From an uncultured Atopobium sp. (GTDB lineage: Bacteria > Actinomycetota > Coriobacteriia > Coriobacteriales > Atopobiaceae), in NCBI GenBank assembly GCA_946999785.1, contig CAMQEO010000079.1:1-5301 (forward strand): a stretch of DNA of 5,301 nt, written 5' to 3'. A program made the position numbers and the translations under genes. Shown in pieces: positions 1 to 5,301 of this stretch (its first letter is position 1; every line of letters starts with the position of its first letter). The notes below the pieces were generated by a model. It did no database searches and was not told where the DNA came from. It worked only from the letters and a program-made list of their open reading frames with translations.

Positions 1-452
1 TTGTATCACATCTTAAGTCTATTCTGGGATTTTTTGGTGAAACAAGTGTTTCTATTGATGAGTATGAAAGCGAAACAAATTCTCTTATTTTTGATATATC
101 CGGTGGTGATTTAGCTGTTCTTATAGGACATCATGGCTTTACTCTAGAAGCGCTACAAACCATCATTAATGCATTTGTAAGCAATGAATTGCATTTTTAT
201 TATCCGGTTACTATAGATGTTGAAGAATATAAAGTTCGTAGGAAAAGGAAAGTTGAGGCTATTGCCTTAGCCGCCGCCGCTCGCGCACGTAATCGTCATG
301 GAAAAGTAAGTTTGCCTCCTATGAATCCTGCTGAACGTAGATTAGTACACATTGCCCTTCTTAGTGATTCTTCTGTAGCTACTCACTCAGAGGGAATGGA
401 GCCTTATCGTAGGGTTGTTGTTACCCATGTGCGAAAGAATGGACAACGTTAA
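1..452 (+). CDS. jag: KH-R3H RNA-binding protein Jag/KhpB (3' part, 5' end outside window)
   Basis: The reading frame is open from base 3 to a TAA at 450-452, giving 149 visible residues; the true start lies upstream. Seen: a KH-type domain over roughly visible residues 1-75, with a GxxG loop (GHHG, residues 42-45) followed by a TLEALQ helix, as in the family's usual LIGxxGxTLxALQ. A basic linker helix (VRRKRKVEAIALAAAARARNR) follows. Then comes an R3H domain with MNPAERRLVHIAL (RxxxH at R112-H116) and SEGMEPYRRVVV. Known of the family: KhpB/Jag (SpoIIIJ-associated) binds RNA, often with KhpA, and affects cell division and envelope homeostasis in Gram-positives. It is usually encoded after yidC, with an N-terminal Jag_N domain that would lie outside this window. 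It is the last gene of its unit: a strong terminator begins 24 nt after the stop. The TTG at 189 is an internal codon, not a start, because the KH domain precedes it in frame. Confidence 0.93.
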   Translation, partial: VSHLKSILGFFGETSVSIDEYESETNSLIFDISGGDLAVLIGHHGFTLEALQTIINAFVSNELHFYYPVTIDVEEYKVRRKRKVEAIALAAAARARNRHGKVSLPPMNPAERRLVHIALLSDSSVATHSEGMEPYRRVVVTHVRKNGQR

Positions 453-476
453 TATCTTATCTTAGATACTGATGTG

Positions 477-511
477 GAGCTGTAGCCAAATGGGTTGCAG
501 CTCTTTTTTTT
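477..511 (+). terminator. Rho-independent terminator after jag
   Basis: An 11-bp stem (477-487 with 493-503, containing two G-T wobbles) closes a 5-nt loop and runs straight into eight T residues (504-511). The base is GAGCTG/CAGCTC. The position, 24 nt after the jag stop, fits the end of the upstream jag transcription unit and implies that rsmG needs its own promoter. Confidence 0.9.
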
Positions 512-533
512 AGACAAAAAACTATGTTTCTTT

Positions 534-563
534 GTTACAGACTTGAGTGTGCCTAGTGATAAT
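534..563 (+). promoter_or_regulatory. candidate sigma-70-type promoter for rsmG-parA-parB
   Basis: A -35-like GTTACA (534-539, 4/6 matches to TTGACA) and a -10-like GATAAT (558-563, 5/6 matches to TATAAT) are separated by 18 bp. This is the best pair I found in the 186-bp gap between the jag terminator and rsmG. It would give a leader of about 125-130 nt before the rsmG ATG. AT-rich DNA yields such matches by chance, so this is only a candidate. The rest of the gap shows no small gene or convincing riboswitch. Confidence 0.3.
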
Positions 564-697
564 GACTCCAACACACGTACAATATGAACTACCTAATGAG
601 TATGACGACTATTTGAGATTTGTATTCCATGCATAGCAATTATGTGTTAGCAGTTCATACTATGGTTTTTGTTTGTTGCTAAAGAGAAACGATATAT

Positions 698-1543
698 ATG
701 AAAACTTCTGATATGCCAATTAATATCAATTTGTATGACATACCTCTCCCCTATCGTGATTTTTTGGAAATCAACAATGGGTTATACAGCTTTAATACAA
801 CATTTTTAGATAAAGAAGAGTCCTTTTTTATCCATCTGTTATGCTATCTAGCTGGAGCGTATGATATTGTTCTTACTGTTGAAGAAGCGGATGTGTTGTA
901 CAAACACTTTTGTTCAATGCGCGCCTACAACAAAACCACCAACTTGACACGTATTACTGATACGTGGAATGCTCTTGTTCTTCACTACCTTGACTCACTT
1001 TTAAATCTTCTTGTTATGCAAAACCTTAATATCGATATGCATACACAAACTATTCTTGACATCGGTACGGGCGCTGGGTTTCCGGGCATTCCTTTATCAA
1101 TAAAAATGCCAAAAAAACTCGTGTTGTGTGATTCTGTCGGTAAGAAGGCAAAATTTCTTTCAGATTATATGAGAGCATACGGTGTCGATGATCATATTTA
1201 TATTGAGAATAAACGTGTTGAGGAACTTTCTCCTCAATACAATTATCAGTTTAGTCTGATTGTAACCAGAGCTGTTGCACGACTTTCTATTCTTCTTGAA
1301 TATGCTTCTCCCCTGCTGCAACACAATGGTTTACTTATATGTTCTAAAGCACAGCTTTCAGATGAAGAAATTCAACATGCAGAAAAAATAACCTCCCTAT
1401 GTGGGTTTACATGTGTTTCACGTGAAACATTAGAATTACCCCTTCAGATGGGACATAGAGAATTTATTGTGTATCGTAAAGAAAATAAAGAAAAGATAAA
1501 ACTTCCCAGAAATATTGGTGATGCTGTTCATAAACCGTTGTAA
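698..1543 (+). CDS. rsmG: 16S rRNA (guanine-527-N7)-methyltransferase RsmG (GidB)
   Basis: RsmG uses S-adenosylmethionine to methylate N7 of G527 in the 530 loop of 16S rRNA; in several bacteria, losing it gives low-level streptomycin resistance. Seen, in 281 residues: the family NLTRI motif (82-86), a HYLDSL segment (96-101), the SAM-binding glycine loop ILDIGTGAGFPGIPL (119-133), the acidic DSVGKKAKFL segment (145-154), TRAVARL (190-196), GHREFIVYRK (252-261), and the usual basic LPR...G...KPL tail. The start is ATG 698 with only a weak purine-rich stretch upstream (AAAGAG, 681-686); ATG 713 is an alternative. Relative to typical members (about 207-240 residues), roughly 40 extra residues precede the region that aligns. 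There is no in-frame ATG between M6 and M74 that would remove them. A parS site is embedded in codons 239-244. It probably heads an operon with parA and parB: 35 nt separate it from the next ATG if 1579-1581 is read as leader. Confidence 0.95.
   Translation: MKTSDMPININLYDIPLPYRDFLEINNGLYSFNTTFLDKEESFFIHLLCYLAGAYDIVLTVEEADVLYKHFCSMRAYNKTTNLTRITDTWNALVLHYLDSLLNLLVMQNLNIDMHTQTILDIGTGAGFPGIPLSIKMPKKLVLCDSVGKKAKFLSDYMRAYGVDDHIYIENKRVEELSPQYNYQFSLIVTRAVARLSILLEYASPLLQHNGLLICSKAQLSDEEIQHAEKITSLCGFTCVSRETLELPLQMGHREFIVYRKENKEKIKLPRNIGDAVHKPL
1414..1429. promoter_or_regulatory. parS: parS site 1 (ParB-loading centromere) inside rsmG
   Basis: A perfect 16-bp palindrome, TGTTTCACGTGAAACA, identical to the widely conserved bacterial chromosomal parS consensus. 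It falls within rsmG codons 239-244 (Cys-Val-Ser-Arg-Glu-Thr), so the same bases both encode protein and bind ParB. It lies about 940 bp upstream of parB and 132 bp from an identical second copy. Binding by the ParB encoded here is inferred from family knowledge. Confidence 0.95.
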
Positions 1544-1545
1544 AA

Positions 1546-1561
1546 TGTTTCACGTGAAACA
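1546..1561. promoter_or_regulatory. parS: parS site 2 in the rsmG-parA gap
   Basis: A second perfect TGTTTCACGTGAAACA palindrome, starting 2 nt after the rsmG stop and ending 9 nt before the AGAGGTG ribosome-binding site of parA. It is flanked by an A on each side. ParB bound here could, besides loading, block transcription running from rsmG into parA and so autoregulate parAB; that regulatory role is inferred. Confidence 0.96.
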
Positions 1562-1570
1562 AGATATTTG

Positions 1571-1577
1571 AGAGGTG
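1571..1577 (+). promoter_or_regulatory. ribosome-binding site of parA (decides the start)
   Basis: AGAGGTG lies 4 nt before the ATG at 1582. The adjacent in-frame TTG at 1579 would be only 1 nt away, too close, so ATG 1582 is preferred. Confidence 0.75.
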
Positions 1578-1581
1578 TTTG

Positions 1582-2373
1582 ATGGAAGTAGAAGCCCAAA
1601 CAAAGCAATACAGGGGTCATATTATCCCAATTATTAACCAAAAAGGTGGTGTAGGTAAATCTACAACTGCTATAAATCTTTCATCATGCTTAGGTGAGCA
1701 GAAAAAGCATGTTTTAGTTATTGATTTAGACCCGCAAGGTAATACAACATCGGGTTTTGGCATTGATAAAACATCTCTTGAAAAAGATGTTTACAACGCT
1801 TTATTGGATAACACGCCTTTAGATGAACTGATTTATGAAACACCACAAAAAAATGTTTGGGTTATTCCAGCGACAATTCAACTTGCAGGTGCTGAAATTG
1901 AGCTTGTTTCAAGTATAGCTCGTGAAAGCATCCTTAAAAGTTTGCTTGAGCCTCTTAAATATCAATATGATTATATTTTCATTGACTGTCCCCCGTCCCT
2001 CGGCCTTCTTACTATTAATGCACTTGTAGCAGCTGAAAATCTTCTCATCCCTATTCAATGTGAATTTTATGCTCTTGAAGGAGTGAGCAAGCTCATTGAA
2101 TCAATGAAAATGATTAATTCGAGGCTTAATCCAACGCTTGATGTGTTTGGGGTTGTAATGACTATGTATGACCCACGCACAACCCTTTCAAAACAAGTGG
2201 TAAGTGAAGTAAGAAAATATTTTGGCGCTAAGGTTTTTAAGACAATTATTCCAAGAAGTGTAAAATTGTCAGAAGCTCCTAGTCATGGACTTCCAATTAA
2301 TTTGTATGCACGTTTTAGTAAGGGTTCGTTAGCTTATCTTAAGCTTGCAAAGGAAGTGAGTCGTCGTGGCTAA
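1582..2373 (+). CDS. parA: chromosome-partitioning ATPase ParA (Soj)
   Basis: ParA/Soj is a deviant-Walker (MinD/ParA) ATPase. Its ATP-bound dimer coats nonspecific DNA, and ParB-parS complexes release it, pulling sister origins apart; in Bacillus, Soj also regulates DnaA. Seen in 263 residues (family about 250-260): deviant Walker A KGGVGKSTT (21-29), with signature Lys21 and P-loop Lys26; the A' box DLDPQGN (48-54); the chromosomal-ParA signature VIPATIQLAGAEIELV (94-109); Walker B YIFIDCPPSLG (131-141, Asp135); and near the C terminus IPRSVKLSEAPSHGLPI. The N-terminal lead before the P-loop is short, with no helix-turn-helix, so this is the chromosomal (type Ib-like) form rather than a plasmid type Ia ParA. 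Start ATG 1582 is chosen from the RBS; TTG 1579 would add one residue. The 3' end overlaps parB by 8 nt, indicating translational coupling. Confidence 0.97.
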   Translation: MEVEAQTKQYRGHIIPIINQKGGVGKSTTAINLSSCLGEQKKHVLVIDLDPQGNTTSGFGIDKTSLEKDVYNALLDNTPLDELIYETPQKNVWVIPATIQLAGAEIELVSSIARESILKSLLEPLKYQYDYIFIDCPPSLGLLTINALVAAENLLIPIQCEFYALEGVSKLIESMKMINSRLNPTLDVFGVVMTMYDPRTTLSKQVVSEVRKYFGAKVFKTIIPRSVKLSEAPSHGLPINLYARFSKGSLAYLKLAKEVSRRG

Positions 2374-3229
2374 AAAATCTGGATTGGGGAGAGGTCTTGA
2401 ATCTCTTCTAATAAGTAGTGATACCGAGGCTGGAACACCTAAGGAATCAGAACTTATATCACTTGATAAGATTAAACCAAATAAGAATCAACCTAGAAAA
2501 CACTTTGACCCGGTTCAACTGCAAGAGCTTGCAGATTCCATTAAACAAAATGGCGTCTTACAGCCAATTTTAGTACGAAAAAAAGGCTCATTTTACGAGA
2601 TAGTTGCAGGGGAGAGACGTTTTCAGGCAACAAAACTAGCTGGTTTAAAGGAAATCCCGGTGTGTATTCGCAATATTACAGACGAGGATATTTTTAAACT
2701 AGCATTAATTGAAAATCTTCAACGGTCAGATCTTAATCCTCTTGAAGAAGCTTTGGGTTATAAAAAACTTATTAAGCAACTTAAGGTTACACAAGAGGAA
2801 TTAAGTCACGTATTATCAAAATCGCGATCAGCCATAAGCAACACCATGCGCTTACTTGATTTACCTCTAGAGATTCAAAATTTGCTTGGTGATATGCTTA
2901 TAAGTGCTGGACATGCTCGCGCTTTGTTAAGCATTCCTCAAGAAGAAGCACAAATAAAACTGGCAAAAAAGATCGTGGAAGAACATTTGTCGGTAAGAGA
3001 GACAGAAAAACTTGCTCCGTTGTTTTCTGGCGCAACGTTAGACAAAAAACCGCGTACGGTATTACCGCAAGAATATAAGCGTGCTGCTCGCCAACTACAT
3101 ATTGCGCTTGGTGCTAAAGTTAAAGTTAAGCAATCCGGCAAAAAACATAAGATAGAAATTGAGTTTGCAGATAATGATGACTTAATGAGACTGGTTAAAC
3201 GCATACAATCTAGTTCGCCTGAGGAATAG
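2366..3229 (+). CDS. parB: chromosome-partitioning protein ParB (Spo0J), CTP-dependent parS clamp
   Basis: ParB recognises parS, binds and hydrolyses CTP to close as a sliding clamp, spreads over nearby DNA, stimulates ParA and recruits SMC to the origin. Seen in 287 residues: N-terminal SGLGRGLESLL (5-15), the basic segment that activates ParA ATPase; the N-terminal domain with IKPNKNQPRKHFD (36-48); the CTP-binding GERRFQA box (82-88, where Gln87 takes the place of the frequent Arg); the ENLQRSDLNPLEEA box (116-129); a helix-turn-helix for parS recognition (about 142-164, TQEELSHVLSKSRSAISNTMRLL); SAGHARALL (180-188); and a lysine-rich C-terminal dimerisation/DNA-binding region (about 230-287). 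It starts at GTG 2366, inside the parA stop region (8-nt overlap), with the purine-rich AAGGAAGTGAG at 2350-2360 upstream. No later start keeps the ParA-interacting N terminus. Two matching parS sites lie upstream, so enzyme, partner and site are co-located. Confidence 0.97.
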   Translation: MAKKSGLGRGLESLLISSDTEAGTPKESELISLDKIKPNKNQPRKHFDPVQLQELADSIKQNGVLQPILVRKKGSFYEIVAGERRFQATKLAGLKEIPVCIRNITDEDIFKLALIENLQRSDLNPLEEALGYKKLIKQLKVTQEELSHVLSKSRSAISNTMRLLDLPLEIQNLLGDMLISAGHARALLSIPQEEAQIKLAKKIVEEHLSVRETEKLAPLFSGATLDKKPRTVLPQEYKRAARQLHIALGAKVKVKQSGKKHKIEIEFADNDDLMRLVKRIQSSSPEE

Positions 3230-3250
3230 AGTCTAACTTAACGATAAAGC

Positions 3251-3284
3251 AAACGCCCATCTTTTTCATAAGATGGGCGTTTTT
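3251..3284 (+). terminator. intrinsic terminator after parB, possibly bidirectional
   Basis: A perfect 13-bp stem (3251-3263 with 3270-3282; core ACGCCCATCTT/AAGATGGGCGT) encloses a 6-nt TTTCAT loop and ends in a T run (3280-3284). It starts 21 nt after the parB stop. Read from the minus strand, the same hairpin is followed by TTTGCTTT, a weaker T tract. It lies about 65 nt past the rlmN stop, and I see no separate terminator for rlmN in the gap. It may therefore serve both converging genes. Confidence 0.92.
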
Positions 3285-3348
3285 GTATCTATAAATTCTT
3301 TTAGTAAAACTCACGCATTAGAAATAATCTATTTTAGAATTTTGATAG

Positions 3349-4626
3349 CTACATACGTTGTTTCCCAACTACTTTCTGTTTGAGTTGTCCACATGCAGCA
3401 TCTATATCTGCACCGCGTGAATGACGAATGGTAGCTTCAACGCCAAAACGTTTGAGTGTTTTAACAAAGTGTTCGGCACGTTTTTCGCTTGTTGGTAAAA
3501 AGGGAGAATCGTCTATCTTGTTAAGTTGAATAAGATTGACATGTGCAAGTGTTCCAGCGCAAAAATCACACAGAGCCGCAAGTTCTTCATCAGTATCATT
3601 AACCCCTTTAATCAAGGCATATTCATAGGTAGGCCGTCTACCTGTGGCTTCTACATATAAATTCATTGTATCGTGTAGATGTTGCAAGTTAAATCGCTTA
3701 ACACCAGGCATGAGATAATCTCTCGTAGATTGAACGGCGGAATGAAGAGAAACAGCCAAGGTAAATTGTTCTTTTTCGTGAGAAAACTTAATAATATTAG
3801 GTAGTATGCCGCAGGTAGAAATAGTAAGATGTCGAGCTCCTACACCTAAGCCGCAAGCAGCGTTCATCATTTTAAGTGCAAATATGCTGGCGTCATAATT
3901 AGTAAGCGGTTCTCCTTGTCCCATAAGAACAGCGCTTGCAACACGCATCTGGAAATCATCTTGTATGAATAGTGCTTGCTCGTAAATCTCATAACCAGTA
4001 AGAGATCGAGTAAGACCAGCTTTGCCCGTTGCACAAAATACGCAACCCATGGCACATCCGGCTTGAGTTGAAACGCATATTGCAAGCTTGTTTTTAGTTG
4101 GCATGCCCACACATTCTGCCATCACGCCATCTTGAAAACGTAAAAGGTATTTTCTACTACCATCTTGTGACACCTGCTTACTTACGAGGGTAGGGGAGTA
4201 TAAAGCAAATCTTTCCTCGAGCTGCATGCGTAACTTTTTAGATAGATTTGTCATATCATCAAAAGAATGAGCATTCTTTTGCCATAGCCAAGTCTCAATT
4301 TGTTTAACCCTAAATGCAGGTTCGCCTATAGAGGTAAGAGCATATGTTAGTTGATCGTGACTTAAGCTTCTAATCTCAACTTTTTTAGATACTTCTTGTT
4401 TTTGTTTGCCTGCGTCCATGCAGGTTTTATTAATATCACTACACCTCGATTGCTGTTTTGATGTGTGGGTTTTTGAAACAGCATCATCGTTTGTGCTTGA
4501 TTGAGCCTGATGTAGGTTTGTCTGTTTCTCTTTATATAAAGAATGTACCTCATTGGCAATAGTTGCGCGATCTACTTTGGTTTTACTGTCTTGATTATTC
4601 ATATGTGTATGGTGTGCCTCTCTCAT
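3349..4626 (-). CDS. rlmN: dual-specificity rRNA/tRNA (adenine-C2)-methyltransferase RlmN, radical SAM
   Basis: RlmN methylates C2 of A2503 in 23S rRNA at the peptide tunnel, and A37 of some tRNAs, by a radical-SAM ping-pong mechanism. Seen in 425 residues: the N-terminal accessory domain (about 84-140, IRSLSHDQL...GEPAFRVKQIETWLW...FDDMTNLSKKLR); the radical-SAM cluster cysteines C191, C195 and C198 (CAMGCVFC); the resolving/methyl-carrying pair C184 and C412, matching E. coli C118 and C355; a MGQGEPLTNYD motif (235-245; Met is common where Gln237 stands); and RGADIDAACGQL (404-415). All catalytic residues are present. Cfr, the resistance homologue, is less likely: GEP and RGADIDAACGQL are RlmN-like. 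The oddity is the first ~83 residues, polar and rich in Q/S/T/K/H, before the family core. The start is uncertain. ATG 4626 has no clear RBS. ATG 4602 has AGAGAGG 14 nt upstream. ATG 4419 (Met70) would give 356 residues, the usual length, but its nearest good RBS (GAGGTG) is 22 nt away. Confidence 0.95.
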   Translation of the reverse strand: MREAHHTHMNNQDSKTKVDRATIANEVHSLYKEKQTNLHQAQSSTNDDAVSKTHTSKQQSRCSDINKTCMDAGKQKQEVSKKVEIRSLSHDQLTYALTSIGEPAFRVKQIETWLWQKNAHSFDDMTNLSKKLRMQLEERFALYSPTLVSKQVSQDGSRKYLLRFQDGVMAECVGMPTKNKLAICVSTQAGCAMGCVFCATGKAGLTRSLTGYEIYEQALFIQDDFQMRVASAVLMGQGEPLTNYDASIFALKMMNAACGLGVGARHLTISTCGILPNIIKFSHEKEQFTLAVSLHSAVQSTRDYLMPGVKRFNLQHLHDTMNLYVEATGRRPTYEYALIKGVNDTDEELAALCDFCAGTLAHVNLIQLNKIDDSPFLPTSEKRAEHFVKTLKRFGVEATIRHSRGADIDAACGQLKQKVVGKQRM

Positions 4627-4718
4627 AAGTGATAAATGTTGTATGCTAATACCACTTAAATACGTTGTATATGTATGTTTTTATTCTACCCAAATCGCAG
4701 GCACGTAAGGAGACGGTT
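4627..4718. promoter_or_regulatory. divergent rlmN/ddl intergenic region, promoters expected
   Basis: This 92-bp AT-rich gap must hold or abut the promoters of both divergent genes. On the minus strand a -10-like TAGAAT (4683-4688, 5/6) would start rlmN about 50 nt upstream of ATG 4626, but it lacks a recognisable -35. On the + strand I found no convincing -35/-10 pair for ddl. No operator palindrome or riboswitch is evident. Confidence 0.3.
4707..4712 (+). promoter_or_regulatory. ribosome-binding site of ddl
   Basis: AAGGAG, a near-perfect Shine-Dalgarno sequence, sits 6 nt before the ATG at 4719. It fixes the ddl start and is the strongest RBS in the window. Confidence 0.88.
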
Positions 4719-5301
4719 ATGCAGAAAACTGATGTAACACATTATCGCATTGCGGTGTTGGCAGGTGGTTGGTCTGACGAAGCTCAGATATCGCGCCAGT
4801 CTGGTACCGAATGTGTAAAAGCTCTTAAAACAGCTGGTTTTACAACAGTTGAGATGTTTGACGTTAAAGACCTTTCATTTATTCAACGACTTGCTGCGCA
4901 TGAATTTGACGTTGCGTTTGTTGCTATGCACGGACGTTATGGTGAAGACGGTTGTATTCAGGGTTTGTTGGAAATTCTTCATATTCCTTATACCTGCTCT
5001 GGAGTGTTGGCGTCTGCTATGGGCACCGCAAAAGATATTGCTAAGTTGGCATACGAAAATGCAGGTATTCCTACTCCCAAAGATATGTGCCTTGCTTCGG
5101 ATGCCGAAGTTGATGAAAATGTAGTACAGAATATTGTTGATAAACTAGGATTGCCATTATTTGTAAAACCCACAGATAATGGTTCGAGTTTTGGTGTGTT
5201 TAAAGTTGAAGAACAAAAAGACCTTGCTCATGCTATTACAGAAGCGCAAAAAACAGGAACACATGTTCTGATAGAGCAAACTATTGTTGGTACCGAGATA
5301 A
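4719..5301 (+). CDS. ddl: D-alanine--D-alanine ligase (5' part, 3' end outside window)
   Basis: Ddl joins two D-alanines with ATP, in the cytoplasm, to make the dipeptide that ends the peptidoglycan precursor stem peptide; it is the target of D-cycloserine. The window holds 194 residues, starting at ATG 4719 behind AAGGAG. Seen: N-terminal GGWSDEAQIS (16-25), where Glu21 aligns with catalytic Glu15 of E. coli DdlB; the family signature HGRYGEDGCIQG (71-82); PYTCSGVLASAMGTAK (90-105), where Lys105 aligns with ATP-binding Lys97; the ATP-grasp segment FVKPTDNGSSFG (148-159), with Lys150 and Ser156 matching K144 and S150; and IEQTIVGTE (185-193), with Glu186 and Glu193 matching E180 and E187. The missing C-terminal ~130-150 residues would carry the omega loop and Mg-binding residues, so D-Ala versus D-Lac specificity cannot be judged. 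Odd: Ala22-Gln23 replace the usual Arg-Glu of the GGxSxEREVS motif, and TAK replaces the common MDK. Confidence 0.93.
   Translation, partial: MQKTDVTHYRIAVLAGGWSDEAQISRQSGTECVKALKTAGFTTVEMFDVKDLSFIQRLAAHEFDVAFVAMHGRYGEDGCIQGLLEILHIPYTCSGVLASAMGTAKDIAKLAYENAGIPTPKDMCLASDAEVDENVVQNIVDKLGLPLFVKPTDNGSSFGVFKVEEQKDLAHAITEAQKTGTHVLIEQTIVGTEI

Noticed and set aside
37..52. parS-like half-site GTGAAACA followed by an inverted half (GAAACA-ag-TGTTTC)
   Set aside because: Only one half matches parS (about 11 of 16 bases overall) and the halves are arranged outside-in. It sits in jag coding sequence and is likely chance.
189..452. A stand-alone 87-residue gene starting at TTG 189
   Set aside because: The same frame is open back to base 3 and encodes the KH domain that normally precedes the R3H domain, so this is the C-terminal part of jag.
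583..659. 8-bp inverted repeat TATGAACT / AGTTCATA with 61 nt between arms in the rsmG leader
   Set aside because: Among all 8-mer pairs in a ~186-bp gap, such a match is expected by chance roughly one time in four. The arms are far apart and A/T-rich.
2938..3204. Open frame of 88 codons on the minus strand
   Set aside because: It is antisense to the parB C-terminal domain and has no recognisable protein features or RBS support.
3385..3393. TTGTCCACA, resembling a DnaA box
   Set aside because: It deviates from TTATNCACA, is single, and encodes part of the conserved RlmN ACGQL region. No cluster of boxes is present.
3867..4559. Two further minus-strand open frames (3867-4112 and 4362-4559)
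   Set aside because: They overlap rlmN in another frame, while the rlmN frame carries the conserved radical-SAM motifs. They are shadows.
4849..5173. Open frames at 4849-5124 (+) and 4988-5173 (-)
   Set aside because: Both overlap ddl in other frames, where the ddl frame shows intact ATP-grasp motifs and has the strong RBS.

Overview
This AT-rich window (my impression, not counted) carries the chromosome-segregation neighbourhood of a Gram-positive bacterium. Order on the + strand: the 3' end of jag/khpB (RNA-binding KH-R3H protein), an intrinsic terminator, rsmG (16S rRNA G527 methyltransferase), parA/soj and parB/spo0J, then a second strong hairpin terminator. rlmN (rRNA/tRNA A-C2 methyltransferase) lies on the minus strand, converging on parB. 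Diverging from rlmN is the 5' part of ddl (D-alanine--D-alanine ligase), cut by the window end.

Taxonomy is inferred. In Firmicutes, mnmE and mnmG normally sit between jag and rsmG, and noc often precedes parA. Here jag is followed directly by rsmG-parA-parB, the actinobacterial order (rnpA-yidD-yidC-jag-rsmG-parA-parB). With the low GC this would fit an AT-rich member of the Coriobacteriia (Atopobium-like), but a search is needed to confirm it. The segment probably lies near oriC, although no DnaA-box cluster is visible here.

The clearest non-coding signal is a pair of identical, perfect 16-bp parS palindromes (TGTTTCACGTGAAACA), 132 bp apart. One lies inside the 3' end of rsmG and the other in the 35-bp rsmG-parA gap. 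ParB is expected to load on them, clamp using CTP, and spread. ParA, encoded just downstream and overlapping parB by 8 nt, would drive origin movement. The partition system and its loading site are therefore in one compact block.

The flanking genes are housekeeping: rRNA/tRNA modification (RsmG, RlmN) and peptidoglycan precursor synthesis (Ddl). I see no mobile element, CRISPR array, tRNA or defence system, and no unknown multi-gene system. The oddities are modest: N-terminal extensions on RsmG (about 40 residues) and RlmN (about 80 polar residues, with an uncertain start), and some substitutions beside conserved Ddl residues.
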